Of a DNA stretch of 64,000 bases, positions 1 to 9,179 are shown in pieces. Position 1 is the stretch's first letter; the number at the start of each line of letters is the position of its first letter. Location: the NCBI RefSeq assembly GCF_003002895.1, contig NZ_PVTI01000023.1:1-64000 (forward strand), given 5' to 3'. Source of the stretch: Knoellia remsis. Its GTDB lineage: Bacteria; Actinomycetota; Actinomycetes; Actinomycetales; Dermatophilaceae. Made by a program: the position numbers and the translations under genes. The notes beneath the pieces were generated by a model, which was given only the letters and a program-made list of their open reading frames with translations, was not told the DNA's origin and made no database searches.

Positions 1-246
1 AACTCCTTCCTCGCCCACCGCTACCGCCGCCTCGCCCGCCGCATCGGCAAACTCCGCGCGATCGTCGCCGTCAGCAGAACACTCCTGACCATCATCTGGC
101 ACCTCCTGACCGACCCGACCCAGAGCTACACCGACCTCGGCGCCGACTACTACGACCGCCACATCGACACCACACGCCGCACCCAGCGACACGTCCGCGA
201 CCTCCAAGCCCTCGGCTACCGCGTCACCCTCGAACCCGTCGCCTGA
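1..246 (+). CDS. IS110-family transposase, C-terminal fragment (runs off the left edge)
   Basis: The open frame from base 1 to a TGA at 244-246 encodes 81 residues beginning NSFLAHRYRRLARRIGKLRA and ending LEALGYRVTLEPVA-like (here LQALGYRVTLEPVA). The order AxRYRRLxxRxGKxRAxVAV, then IIWHLLTDP, then YTDLGxDYY matches the end of the transposase_20 domain of IS110/IS116/IS902 transposases, which move DNA by site-specific recombination with a DEDD plus serine active site. Only the tail is present, so activity cannot be judged. Codon choice (many AAA, ACA, AGA codons) differs from the neighbouring genes, consistent with a mobile element. The right end of the element should lie in 247-330 before the lnt stop codon, but I see no clear terminal repeat. 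Confidence 0.85.
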   Translation, partial: NSFLAHRYRRLARRIGKLRAIVAVSRTLLTIIWHLLTDPTQSYTDLGADYYDRHIDTTRRTQRHVRDLQALGYRVTLEPVA

Positions 247-330
247 CCAAAACCCCACACACCACCGCGCCACCCACAGCACTCACCCCTGCCCCCATCA
301 CCTTCATTTTCTGGATCAGTCGTCAGAACA

Positions 331-2034
331 TCACGTGGTGCGGCGACGGCGGAGGCGACGGTCACGCCGACCGCGCCACGCGGCATACGCCACGAGGAGC
401 ACGAGCACAGCCACGGCGACACGCTCGGGCCACGGACCGAGCCGGTCCGACACCGTCGTCTCCGTGCGGATCGTGGCCGTGTCGACGATCTGCTCGGCGG
501 TGAAGAGGCCGGTCTTCTTCGACGAGACCGACCCGTCCGGCGCGATGATCCCCGAGACCCCAACCGTCGAGACGTGCGCGACGGAGCGGCCGTGCTCGAT
601 CGCCCGAATCCGCGAGATCGCGAACTGCTGTTCCGACTCGGCCGTGTAGCCGAACGTCGCGTTGTTGGTCTGCACGACGAGCAGGCTCGCCTCCGCACCC
701 GGCTGGCCGACGGAGTCGCGCATGAGCTGGTCGTAGGCGACCTCGAAGCAGATCGTCGGCAGGGCCCAGAACGCCCCACCCGGCGCGTCGACGCGGAAGG
801 CCCCCAGCTCCGTGCCCGCGACGAAGTCCCTCGTCACGTAGTCGACCTTGTCGCTGAAGCGGCGGAAGAAGCTGCGGTACGGGATGTATTCGGCGAACGG
901 GACGGGGTGGTTCTTGATGTACCGCTCGGGCGCGGCACCATCGGCACCCGGACGGTAGAGCAGCGACGCGTTGGACAGGTTCGAGCCCGGCTCCTGCAGG
1001 ACGGCGCCGATGAGCAGCGGGACGCCGACCGCGCCGAGCGCGCGCTGGACCTGCGCTGCGGCGTCGGGGTTGCGCAGCGGGTCGATGTCGCTGGAGTTCT
1101 CCGGCCAGATGACGAGGCTGAGGTCGTCGGGCTTGTTCGCGCCGATGGCCTCGGTGCCGCGCACGTGGTTGTCGAGGACGGCCCGGCGCTCGGCGTTGAA
1201 GTCGAGACCCGCCCGGGGCGTGTTGCCCTGGACGAGCCCGATGGTGACCTGGCGTCCGTCCGTCGGCGGCACGAGCGTCACGCCGACGAGCGCCACGGCG
1301 ACGACGGCGGCCGCGAGGTGCAGCACCCCGGCCCGGCTCCCCCGACGAAGCTGCACGACCGTGACGAGCAGCGCGGTCCCGACGAGCGCGACCGCGGCGG
1401 TGACGCCGGGAGCGCCGAGGTAGCGGGCGACATACGCCATCGGGCTGTCGGCCTGGCTGAACGCGAGCCGGGCCCACGGGAACCCGCCGAACGGGGTTGT
1501 CCCGCGCGCCAGCTCCTGCGCCACCCACGCGAGCGGGATGAGCAGGTATGCCGTCCGCGCACTGAGCGGGTATGCCGTGTGCGGCCGCGGCGAGCGGCGA
1601 TCCGGTGCATTCGCCGCCCGTGAAAAACTCACCCAATTGAACGCTGGAGACGTGTCGCGAGCGTTCAATTGGGTGAGTTTTTCACCGGTGGTGTCGGCGG
1701 GCTGTCGGCTGCCGAGGCGCTGGGAGACGTACCCCACCACTGCACCCATCGCGCCGAAGTAGAGCGCCTCGAGGGTCGCCAGCGCGAACCACGGCAGCTT
1801 GCCGACGAAGATCCCCGACCAGGAGATGACCGGCACGAAGAACGCCAGCCCGGCCACGAACCCCAGCCCGAACCCGCCGCGCCCACCCGCACCCCAGGTG
1901 GCGCCACCGAGGAGCGCCACCCCGACCGGCGCGAGCCACCACAGGTTGTACTCCGGGAAGGCGAGCCACAGCGCGAGGCCGGCGACAACCGCGAGCAGCG
2001 CGCGGACGGCATACGGGAAGGATCGCGGCGGCAC
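331..2034 (-). CDS. lnt: Apolipoprotein N-acyltransferase with an in-frame palindromic insertion
   Basis: Membrane enzyme that adds the third acyl chain to the N-terminal cysteine of lipoproteins. The N-terminal half has several hydrophobic helices. The C-terminal nitrilase-type domain shows the three catalytic sites: Glu in VIWPENSSD, Lys in YIKNHPVPFAEY and Cys in LPTICFEVAY. A last transmembrane helix precedes an Arg-rich tail. About 567 residues, longer than usual, because roughly 50 residues between VVGYVSQRLGS and YLLIPLAWVAQEL are encoded by a perfect palindrome (1620-1685) plus two GTATGCCG copies; normal family members join these segments directly. I chose the GTG at 2034, six bases after TACCGT (leaderless pattern). 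ATG at 2040 and a start at 2058 are alternatives. Confidence 0.88.
   Translation of the reverse strand: MPPRSFPYAVRALLAVVAGLALWLAFPEYNLWWLAPVGVALLGGATWGAGGRGGFGLGFVAGLAFFVPVISWSGIFVGKLPWFALATLEALYFGAMGAVVGYVSQRLGSRQPADTTGEKLTQLNARDTSPAFNWVSFSRAANAPDRRSPRPHTAYPLSARTAYLLIPLAWVAQELARGTTPFGGFPWARLAFSQADSPMAYVARYLGAPGVTAAVALVGTALLVTVVQLRRGSRAGVLHLAAAVVAVALVGVTLVPPTDGRQVTIGLVQGNTPRAGLDFNAERRAVLDNHVRGTEAIGANKPDDLSLVIWPENSSDIDPLRNPDAAAQVQRALGAVGVPLLIGAVLQEPGSNLSNASLLYRPGADGAAPERYIKNHPVPFAEYIPYRSFFRRFSDKVDYVTRDFVAGTELGAFRVDAPGGAFWALPTICFEVAYDQLMRDSVGQPGAEASLLVVQTNNATFGYTAESEQQFAISRIRAIEHGRSVAHVSTVGVSGIIAPDGSVSSKKTGLFTAEQIVDTATIRTETTVSDRLGPWPERVAVAVLVLLVAYAAWRGRRDRRLRRRRTT
1620..1685. repeat. Perfect 26-bp inverted repeat inside lnt
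   Basis: Left arm 1620-1645 and right arm 1660-1685 are exact reverse complements around a 14-base loop. The arm contains AACTCACCCAATTG. The element keeps the lnt reading frame open and encodes EKLTQLNARD...FNWVSFS. The same 14-mer recurs in the tandem array at 49.1-49.3 kb. Confidence 0.95.
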
Positions 2035-2046
2035 GCGCATACGGTA
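2035..2046 (-). promoter_or_regulatory. Leaderless promoter -10 of lnt
   Basis: On the minus strand TACCGT is followed by six bases and then GTG at 2034. This fits the TANNNT-N6-RTG layout seen at most transcription-unit heads in this window. Confidence 0.45.
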
Positions 2047-2078
2047 GGCCACGAACACCGCGAGGACCCTGAGAGATG

Positions 2079-2118
2079 CCTGAGGGCACGATGCCGGTGT
2101 CGGCGTCGTGCCCTCAGG
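2079..2118. terminator. 13-bp hairpin between the dioxygenase gene and lnt
   Basis: CCTGAGGGCACGA at 2079-2091 pairs exactly with 2106-2118, loop 14 bases. No T run follows. It sits just after the G run and just before lnt, so it may end dioxygenase transcription. Confidence 0.5.
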
Positions 2119-2127
2119 GCGGTGCGG

Positions 2128-3060
<933 letters not shown>

Positions 3061-3138
3061 GCGGCAGAGCTCCCTGCGGTGGACTGGTCTGGTGGTCAGG
3101 TCCGGGTCGGATCGTGACCGGAATCTGATGCGTTTTTG

Positions 3139-3144
3139 ATGCTA
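3139..3144 (-). promoter_or_regulatory. Possible -10 (TAGCAT) of the dioxygenase gene
   Basis: TAGCAT on the minus strand, about 79 bases before the ATG. It would give a leadered transcript of roughly 70 untranslated bases. No clear -35. Confidence 0.3.
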
Positions 3145-3215
3145 CACCGGCGTGTCGCGGGTCTTGGGTATGCCGTCCGCGCGCGTATGCCGTTCGCGCC
3201 CCTTCCGCCTCGCAT

Positions 3216-3306
3216 CAACTTTCCCGCCCCATGCGACAACCTTGAGCGAATGAGGGGAACGGTTCCCCGCACTCACTCAACCTTCCGCCATGGGGCGGGA
3301 AAGTTG
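3216..3306. repeat. Long imperfect palindrome downstream of kal
   Basis: The outer 18 bp (CAACTTTCCCGCCCCATG at 3216-3233 and its complement at 3289-3306) pair perfectly. The inner part continues as an imperfect stem (CCTTGAGCGAATGAGGGG against its partner) to a small loop. It lies 16 bases past the kal stop and could end the kamDE-kal transcript. Two GTATGCCG copies stand just beside it (3168, 3185). Confidence 0.85.
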
Positions 3307-3322
3307 GGAGACGGTCGACGCG

Positions 3323-3772
3323 TCAGCGGGGCGGGACGACGACGACGCCGCGGGCGGTGGTCGCGACGACCGGCGGGTCGAGGACGTCGGCCGCTGACTC
3401 ACCGCGCTCGGGGTTGCCGCGGGCGACGACGCGCACCTCGAACTCCATCTCGCGGCTGCGCGAGCCCACCCGGACCAGGGTGGCCTCGATCTCGATGCAG
3501 TCCCCCGCGCGCACCGGGGCCCGGAACTGGACGTCGCTGTAGGAGGCGAACAGGCCCTCGTCCCCGTCGGTGATGATGCACATCTCGGTCGCGACGTCAC
3601 CGAACGCGGCGAGCGAGTAGGCGCCGTCGACGAGGTTCCCGGCGTAGTGGGCGTGGCTGTAGGGGACGTAGCGCCGGTGGAGGACCCGCTGACCCACCTT
3701 GGGCGTGCCGGAGGCGGTGCCCGCCGAGGTGGGCTGGTCCGCGGACTCGACCGAGCTGTTCATACGGCTCAT
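3323..3772 (-). CDS. kal: 3-aminobutyryl-CoA ammonia-lyase
   Basis: 149 residues with a hot-dog fold pattern: RRYVPYSHAHYAGNLVDGA near residues 35-53, then FASYSDVQFRAPVRAGDCIEIEA and a C-terminal VVATTARGVVVVPPR strand. In lysine fermentation Kal removes ammonia from L-3-aminobutyryl-CoA to give crotonyl-CoA. The start ATG overlaps the kamE stop by four bases (ATGA), so translation is coupled. The gene is third in kamD-kamE-kal. Position beside the aminomutase genes and length support the call; a generic MaoC-like hydratase is the alternative. Confidence 0.85.
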   Translation of the reverse strand: MSRMNSSVESADQPTSAGTASGTPKVGQRVLHRRYVPYSHAHYAGNLVDGAYSLAAFGDVATEMCIITDGDEGLFASYSDVQFRAPVRAGDCIEIEATLVRVGSRSREMEFEVRVVARGNPERGESAADVLDPPVVATTARGVVVVPPR

Positions 3773-4629
3773 GCTCCCTTGCTCTGCTGTTGCGCGGACT
3801 GCGTCGTGCTGGACTGCGTCGTGGCGCGCGGCGCGACGAGCGCGTGCACGAGGTAGCTCGCGACCTCGCCGGGAGTCGTCCCGCGACCGAAGATGCGATC
3901 CACGCCGAGCGCCCCGGCGCTGCCCTCCTCGAAGCGCGGACCGCCGACGACGAGGTGCGGCACCTTGCCCGCGGGGAACGCCTCGCGGAAGGCCGCCGAC
4001 ATCGCCGTCGTGTTGTGGATGTGCGCATCCCGTTGTGTCACAACCTGACTCACGAGGACGGCGTCGGCCTTCTCGGCACGGGCGCGTTCGACGAGATCGG
4101 GGATGAGGACCTGCGCGCCGAGGTTCACGACCGTGATCTCGCGGTGGTACTCCAGGCCCTTCTCCCCCGCGAACCCCTTGATGTTGAGGATCGCGTCGAT
4201 GCCGACGGTGTGCGCGTCGGTGCCGATGCACGCCCCGACGACGACGAGCTTGCGGCGCAGGTGCCGCTTGATCGCGGTGTTGATCTCCTTGCCGGAGAGC
4301 AGCGGGAACTCGCGCTCGACGACCTCGACGAGCCCGGGCTCGACGAGGTGCTTCACCGGGCCGTAGACGACGAAGAAGGTGAACCCCTCCCCGATCGGCT
4401 TGGAGTGCACGACGAGCGCCGGCTCGATGCCCATCTTCCCGGCGAGCTGGAGTGCGGCGCCCTCGGCGCGCTTGCCGTGCGGCATCGGGAGGGTGAAGGA
4501 GACCTGGACCATGCCGTCGCCGGTCTGGTCGCCATAGGGCCGTATGACGCTCGGCAGCTCGGTGACCGCCGCGCCCCGGGGCGACGGATCCGCCTGTGCC
4601 GCATCCCCTTTCGCGTTGCTCGTGCTCAT
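3769..4629 (-). CDS. kamE: Beta-lysine/D-lysine 5,6-aminomutase beta subunit
   Basis: 286 residues. Binds adenosylcobalamin in a Rossmann-like domain: the DxHxxG signature is DAHTVG near residue 136, followed by VVNLGAQVLIPDLV. The N-terminal part (VQVSFTLPMPHGKRAEGAALQLAGKMG) matches the beta-subunit entry domain that carries the PLP-binding lysine. With KamD it moves the 6-amino group of beta-lysine to C5. It overlaps kamD by four bases (ATGA) and is coupled to kal downstream. The C-terminal tail is low-complexity (TTQSSTTQSAQQQ) and probably disordered. Confidence 0.93.
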   Translation of the reverse strand: MSTSNAKGDAAQADPSPRGAAVTELPSVIRPYGDQTGDGMVQVSFTLPMPHGKRAEGAALQLAGKMGIEPALVVHSKPIGEGFTFFVVYGPVKHLVEPGLVEVVEREFPLLSGKEINTAIKRHLRRKLVVVGACIGTDAHTVGIDAILNIKGFAGEKGLEYHREITVVNLGAQVLIPDLVERARAEKADAVLVSQVVTQRDAHIHNTTAMSAAFREAFPAGKVPHLVVGGPRFEEGSAGALGVDRIFGRGTTPGEVASYLVHALVAPRATTQSSTTQSAQQQSKGA

Positions 4630-6215
4630 CGCGTGGCTCCGCTCTCGAGAAGGTCGATTGCCGGGTTGACGTAGCCGTCGGCGCGCTCGGCGACGCCGTC
4701 GAGGCCCTTGCCCGCCGTCGCTGGACGCTTCATCTCCCCGAAGGTGCCATCGGCGATGGCCTCGAGCAAGGGTGCCTTGCCGGGCTCGTCGGCGATCCGC
4801 TCGAGCAGGTCGATCGCCTCGCCGAGCACCTGTCGGGCACGCGTCTGGATGAACCCGTCACGCGGCGGGTGGAAGTCCTCGGTCAGTCCCCCGGCCGCGT
4901 TCAGGACGTAACGGACGTTCTGCAGCGCGATGTCGCGGTCGGAGATCCACGGCGTCACGACGGCCTCGGTCATCATTCCGACGAGCAGGATCCCTTGGCC
5001 GGTCAGTGCGCCGACGAGGTTGAAGAACCCGTCGAGCAGGTTCCCGCGGAAGACGTCGCCGGTCATGTGCTTCGTCGGCGGCATCCACTTCAAAGGTGCG
5101 TCCGGGAAGAGAGTGCGCGCGAGCAGCGCGTGCGCGAGCTCCATACGGAACGAGTCGGGCAGGTCGGGGTTGATCTCGAACGCGTGCCCGAGGCCGAGCT
5201 GCCAGTTCTCGAGCCCGGCCTCCTTGGCGAAGTACTCGTTGAGGAGCTGGCTCACCGTCACCGTGTGCGCGGCCTCGACGGCGTCGCTCGTCGTGAGGTA
5301 GTTGTCCTCGCCGGTGTTGATGATGATGCCGGCGCGCGCGTGGATCTGGCGGCTGAATCGCTGGTCGACGAACGTGCGGATCGGGTTGATGTCGCGGAAG
5401 AGGATTCCGTACATCGAGTCGTTGAGCATCATGTCGAGCCGCTCGAGCCCGGCCAGCGTCGCGATCTCCGGCATGCACAGGCCCGAGGCGTAGTTCGTGA
5501 GCCGGATGTAGCGGCCGAGTTCCTTGCTCGTCTCGTCGAGCGCGGCCCGCATGAGCCGGAAGTTCTCCTGGGTAGCGTAGGTGCCGGCATACCCCTCGCG
5601 GGTCGCGCCCTCCGGGACGTAGTCGAGAAGTGACTGCCCGGTGCTGCGGATGACGGCGATGATGTCGGCGCCCTCGCGGGCGGCGGCCTGCGCCTGCGGG
5701 ATGTCCTCGTAGATGTCGCCGGTCGCGACGATGAGGTAGATCCAAGGGCGCTGCTTCGGGTCGCCGTGGCGTGCGATGAGCCGGTCGCGCTGGGCGCGCT
5801 GCTTGTCGATCGTCCGTATGCCGGCCGCGGCGGCCTTGCGGGCCTGCTTGGCTGCCGTGGTCGCGGCCTTGCCGTCGGGGATGCGGAAGTCGACGCTGCG
5901 GCTGCTCGACTTCTGGGCGAGGGTGAGCAGGTCGGGTGCCTGACCGCGCGCGAGGGCGTCCCACACCGGCAGGGCGACGCCGTGTTCGAGGCCGACGCTC
6001 TCGCGGACCGCGTCGACGAGGTGGTTGACCCACGGGACGCGCTCGTGGTCGGCGCCGCTCAGGCCGGCGAGGCGGAGGGTGGCCCGCTCAACCGAGACCG
6101 TCGTGTGCTTGTTGGCGATGTCGACGACCGGCTTGCCGACCTTGCGCGCGAGGGTGCGGGCGCGGCGGACGTCGGCGCGGTCCAGCTCGAGGATGGGAGG
6201 GCGAGGTGAAGACAC
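4626..6215 (-). CDS. kamD: Beta-lysine/D-lysine 5,6-aminomutase alpha subunit
   Basis: 529 residues forming the TIM-barrel subunit of the B12/PLP-dependent aminomutase. Recognisable blocks include RSVDFRIPDGKAATTAAKQARKAA, YAGTYATQENFRLMRAALDE, INTGEDNYLTTSDAVEAAHTV and KWMPPTKHMTGD. The GTG start is favoured because TAGATT lies six bases before it, so this is a leaderless head of the operon kamD-kamE-kal. The upstream anti-sigma gene ends 77 bases away behind an inverted repeat (6241-6278), so the aminomutase operon is probably a separate unit. Confidence 0.93.
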   Translation of the reverse strand: MSSPRPPILELDRADVRRARTLARKVGKPVVDIANKHTTVSVERATLRLAGLSGADHERVPWVNHLVDAVRESVGLEHGVALPVWDALARGQAPDLLTLAQKSSSRSVDFRIPDGKAATTAAKQARKAAAAGIRTIDKQRAQRDRLIARHGDPKQRPWIYLIVATGDIYEDIPQAQAAAREGADIIAVIRSTGQSLLDYVPEGATREGYAGTYATQENFRLMRAALDETSKELGRYIRLTNYASGLCMPEIATLAGLERLDMMLNDSMYGILFRDINPIRTFVDQRFSRQIHARAGIIINTGEDNYLTTSDAVEAAHTVTVSQLLNEYFAKEAGLENWQLGLGHAFEINPDLPDSFRMELAHALLARTLFPDAPLKWMPPTKHMTGDVFRGNLLDGFFNLVGALTGQGILLVGMMTEAVVTPWISDRDIALQNVRYVLNAAGGLTEDFHPPRDGFIQTRARQVLGEAIDLLERIADEPGKAPLLEAIADGTFGEMKRPATAGKGLDGVAERADGYVNPAIDLLESGATR

Positions 6216-6227
6216 GAGGCGAATCTA
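6216..6227 (-). promoter_or_regulatory. Leaderless promoter -10 of kamD
   Basis: TAGATT, six-base gap, GTG start at 6215. Confidence 0.6.
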
Positions 6228-6240
6228 CCAATCGGAAGAG

Positions 6241-6278
6241 AGGACTTGCGGCCAGACGCCACCGAGGCCGCAAATCCT
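6241..6278. terminator. 13-bp inverted repeat between the anti-sigma gene and kamD
   Basis: AGGACTTGCGGCC (6241-6253) pairs with 6266-6278 with one mismatch. It lies 15-52 bases past the anti-sigma stop and could end that transcript. Confidence 0.5.
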
Positions 6279-6292
6279 CCCTACGGGTGGCT

Positions 6293-7258
6293 TCAGCCGG
6301 CGTAGTCCCCGGCCTTGGTCAGCACCTCAGCCGGGATCTCGTCCACGATCTCCGAGACCGTGGTGGCCGAGGTGAACCGCATGTTGTTGACCCGGCTCGT
6401 CGTCTCTTCCGCGACGAGTGCGGCGGTGCCGGTGTCGAAGACCAACGACTGCACCACGCCCGCTCGGATCTCCTCGTCGGCGAACGACAAGGTGGTGCGG
6501 CCCCCGGCCTGCGTCGCCGTCACCTCAGGGAGCGAGCCGGCCACCTCGATGGCGGCCGCGCGGGTCGCCGCCGGCACGTAGCCCATCCGGAGCACATCGC
6601 CCAAAGCGACGAAGACGGCCTCGTTGTGGCTCGACGACCCCTGGACGCGGGCATCGAGCAGCCGGCGCAATGCCCCGGGGTCGGAGGGCAGGCTCCGGGC
6701 TCCTGCCGGGCTGTAGTCGATGGGACCACGATCCAGGGCCGGGAAGCTGAAGTACTCGACCCCTTCGCGCCGCACGTCGCGGCGCCAGATGCGCCCATCG
6801 GGGGCAGTCCAGGACTCCAGGGTGCTGCGACCGGCATCCATCGACGGGTCCGGGCTCTGCTGGTCCTGCTCCACCACCCTGTGGAGGAACTTCCCGTCCG
6901 GGATCACCGCCGGCTCGGTACGACGCGCGGACGTCGCGAGCTGAGCCACGGCGGCACTCGCAGTCGCCGACTTGCTGTCCATGACCGCTGGCGCCACGAC
7001 GGCAACTGCTGCGAGGGCTGCCGCCACACCTCCCAAGGCGAGCACGCGCCGGCGAGTGGCGCGTCGCGGGAACCGCCTCGTGACGTCTGCGCGGCCGCGG
7101 TCGAACGGTTCGCGTCGTCGGTGCAGGTCATCGAGGACGGTGTCCAGCACGGAGGTCTCTCGGGCGAGTGTCCACGTCTCGGTGAGCTCGACGTCGCTGG
7201 GGCGCGACGCGGCGAGAACGTCGAATGGGTCACGGGTCTGGGTCGGGTTCGGGGTCAT
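6293..7258 (-). CDS. CU044_5270-type membrane protein, probable anti-sigma partner
   Basis: 321 residues. An N-terminal cytoplasmic stretch of about 65 residues (DPFDVLAASRPSDVEL) is followed by one membrane helix (RRVLALGGVAAALAAVAVVAP) and a long outside domain. This layout is typical of the actinobacterial CU044_5270 family encoded just after ECF sigma factors. It probably holds the sigma factor at the membrane, but no zinc-binding anti-sigma motif is visible, so the anti-sigma role is inferred from context. The ATG overlaps the sigma stop codon by four bases. Confidence 0.72.
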   Translation of the reverse strand: MTPNPTQTRDPFDVLAASRPSDVELTETWTLARETSVLDTVLDDLHRRREPFDRGRADVTRRFPRRATRRRVLALGGVAAALAAVAVVAPAVMDSKSATASAAVAQLATSARRTEPAVIPDGKFLHRVVEQDQQSPDPSMDAGRSTLESWTAPDGRIWRRDVRREGVEYFSFPALDRGPIDYSPAGARSLPSDPGALRRLLDARVQGSSSHNEAVFVALGDVLRMGYVPAATRAAAIEVAGSLPEVTATQAGGRTTLSFADEEIRAGVVQSLVFDTGTAALVAEETTSRVNNMRFTSATTVSEIVDEIPAEVLTKAGDYAG

Positions 7259-7890
7259 GAGGTCTCCTTGACGAGTCGGGGTGCGGCGACCGAACGACCT
7301 GCGCGCACGAGGTCAGGGGTGTCGCTCGTTGGCGGTGGGGCGGCATACGCCGCCTTGAGCCGGTTGCGCGCCCTGTGCAGCCGCACGGTGAAGGCGCGCA
7401 CGGAACAGTCCGCGACAGCGGCCGCTTGGGCAGGGGACAGTCCGTCCCATGCCGTGAGGAGGAGTGCCTCGCGCTCGGCGCGCGTGCACTGCGCCAGAGC
7501 CGCAAGGACGGTGTCGCGCTCGAGCACCGACTCGTCAGCGGACGGGCTCGTCGCGGTCCACCCCTGCCGGACCGCTGCGAACCACACGTCGTCGGCGCGC
7601 CGACTCGTCCTGCGCTGGTTGGCGATGACGTTGCGCGCCACGACGAGCAGCCACGGCAGCGGGTCGTCCGGCACCTTCTCCGGCCGCCGCCACGCGACGA
7701 GGAACGTCTCGGAGACGACGTCGTCACACTGGCTCTCCTCGACGTGTCTGCGTGCGTACGCGTAGACCCGTGCGGCGTGCGCACGGAAGGCGGAGGCGAC
7801 CCGGTCGGTCGGCTCGTCCGGCTGGACGTGATCCGGCGGTGGTGGCGTCATACCTGTGTATGTCCGCTCGTCCTCCCCGATCACGCCCAC
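7255..7890 (-). CDS. ECF-type RNA polymerase sigma factor
   Basis: 211 residues. Region 2 is seen in FRAHAARVYAYARRHVEESQCDDVVSETFLVAWRRPEKVPDDPLPWLLVVARN (residues about 34-86). Region 4 is seen in AEREALLLTAWDGLSPAQAAAVADCSVRAFTVRLHRARNRLKAA. It should direct polymerase to a small regulon; targets cannot be read here. The GTG at 7890 follows AAGAAT by six bases, so I prefer it. ATG at 7851 (MTPPPPDHV) is an alternative that keeps the whole domain. It sits between the two lysine-fermentation blocks, so lysine genes could be targets, but no shared -35 motif is evident. Confidence 0.88.
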   Translation of the reverse strand: MGVIGEDERTYTGMTPPPPDHVQPDEPTDRVASAFRAHAARVYAYARRHVEESQCDDVVSETFLVAWRRPEKVPDDPLPWLLVVARNVIANQRRTSRRADDVWFAAVRQGWTATSPSADESVLERDTVLAALAQCTRAEREALLLTAWDGLSPAQAAAVADCSVRAFTVRLHRARNRLKAAYAAPPPTSDTPDLVRAGRSVAAPRLVKETS

Positions 7891-7902
7891 GCACCGATTC
7901 TT
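7891..7902 (-). promoter_or_regulatory. Possible leaderless -10 of the sigma factor gene
   Basis: AAGAAT (relaxed NANNNT) six bases before GTG 7890. Confidence 0.35.
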
Positions 7903-7966
7903 GCGCCGAGCGCGCGGTCACGCGGACATAAAAGTCGGTTGTGCGGCATACGGACACTCCGGTGCG

Positions 7967-8764
7967 ATGGATGACATGGCACTCGACCTCACCCGGTTCG
8001 ACCACCTCACCCAGGACGAGCTGTGGGACGCGGACGCCGCGGCCCGCTACGACTCCCCCGGCGAGGGCATGTCCTCCCCCGAGGTGCTCGGTCCGACCGT
8101 CGACCGGCTCGTCGACCTCGCGGATGGTGGGCCGGTGCTCGAGTTCGCCGTGGGGACGGGCCGTGTCGCGATCCCGCTCGCCCGTCGCGGCGTGCCAGTG
8201 GCGGGGCTCGAGGCGAGCCGGCACATGATCGACCAGCTCCACCGCACCGACGGCGGCGACCTCCTCACCCCCGTCGTGCGGGGCGACATGGCGTCGACAC
8301 GGGTGCCGGGCGAGTTCTCGCTGGTCGTCCTCGTCTTCAACACCATCGCCAACCTGCTCACCCAGGACGCCCAGGTCGAGTGCTTCCGCAACGCTGCCGC
8401 GCACCTGCGGCCCGGCGGCCGGTTCGTCATCGAGCTGTGGGTGCCGGACCTGAGGGGTGTCTCGCCGTCGGTGCCGGCGCAGGTGTTCGGTGCGCGCGAC
8501 GACTACGTCGGACTCGACGTCATGGACACGGCGACGCAGCGACTCATGTCGCACCACGTCCACTTCGGGCCATCCGTCGGTGGGGACGACCGGGGTGCGG
8601 CGCGGATCGGCTTCACGCCGCACCGCTACATCTGGCCGTCCGAGCTCGACCTCATGGGGCGGCTCGCGGGGTTCGAGCTCGAGTCTCGGCATGCGGACTG
8701 GACGGGCGCGCCGTTCACGTCGGAGTCGGGGTCGCACGTCTCGGTCTATCGCCTGCCCGCCTGA
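7967..8764 (+). CDS. Class I SAM-dependent methyltransferase
   Basis: 265 residues. Motif I is VLEFAVGTGRVAIPLARRG (glycine-rich SAM loop), then GLEASRHMIDQL with the acidic residue contacting ribose, and a post-motif LVVLVFNTIANLLTQDAQVECFRNAAAHLRPGG. The substrate is unknown. It is divergent from the sigma gene and not obviously linked to lysine breakdown. ATG 7967 is used; ATG 7976 is also in frame. GACACT eight bases before the first ATG may be its -10. Confidence 0.83.
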   Translation: MDDMALDLTRFDHLTQDELWDADAAARYDSPGEGMSSPEVLGPTVDRLVDLADGGPVLEFAVGTGRVAIPLARRGVPVAGLEASRHMIDQLHRTDGGDLLTPVVRGDMASTRVPGEFSLVVLVFNTIANLLTQDAQVECFRNAAAHLRPGGRFVIELWVPDLRGVSPSVPAQVFGARDDYVGLDVMDTATQRLMSHHVHFGPSVGGDDRGAARIGFTPHRYIWPSELDLMGRLAGFELESRHADWTGAPFTSESGSHVSVYRLPA

Positions 8765-8779
8765 GTGTGTCGGTGTGGC

Positions 8780-8792
8780 TACAGTCGAAGGC
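8780..8792 (+). promoter_or_regulatory. Leaderless promoter -10 of the nitroreductase-like gene
   Basis: TACAGT, seven-base gap, ATG at 8793. The hexamer lies 15 bases past the methyltransferase stop, so this gene has its own start even though it follows closely. Confidence 0.6.
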
Positions 8793-9179
8793 ATGCCGAT
8801 CCCCCAGGTCGTGACCCGCTTCAACAAGGCTGTCGGCAACAAGGTGCTCATCCACCTCGCCGGCCTCGGGCCGTTCGTCGAGCTCGAGCACGTCGGTCGG
8901 AAGTCCGGCAAGACCTATCGCATCCCGCTCAACGCGTTCCGCCACGGCGACGTCGTGACCTTGGCGCTCACCTATGGGCCGAAGGTCGACTGGTACCGCA
9001 ATGTCGTTGCGGCACAAGGCTGCCGCATCCGGATGGGTGACGAGATCCTCACCCTGGGTGCGCCCCGCACGATCTCGACAGCGGAGGGGATGCGGCGTAT
9101 GCCGTTCGTCGCGCGGCCGATCTTACGCACCGCGAACGTCACCGACTTCGTCGAGCTCCCCGTCGTGTCGCGCGACTGA
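8793..9179 (+). CDS. Nitroreductase/quinone reductase family protein (deazaflavin-type split barrel)
   Basis: 128 residues. The pattern LEHVGRKSGKTYRIPLNAF, then VVTLALTYGPKVDWYRNVVA and CRIRMG matches the Ddn/DUF385 split-barrel family, whose members use F420H2 or related flavins in actinobacteria. Substrate unknown. The start follows a leaderless -10. Its TGA stop lies inside the first ACTGATTGC copy of the 32-bp repeat array that separates it from the convergent kdd gene. Confidence 0.8.
   Translation: MPIPQVVTRFNKAVGNKVLIHLAGLGPFVELEHVGRKSGKTYRIPLNAFRHGDVVTLALTYGPKVDWYRNVVAAQGCRIRMGDEILTLGAPRTISTAEGMRRMPFVARPILRTANVTDFVELPVVSRD

Noticed and set aside
1-330. Complete IS110 element
   Set aside because: Only the last 81 transposase codons are in the window and no terminal repeat or target site can be defined.
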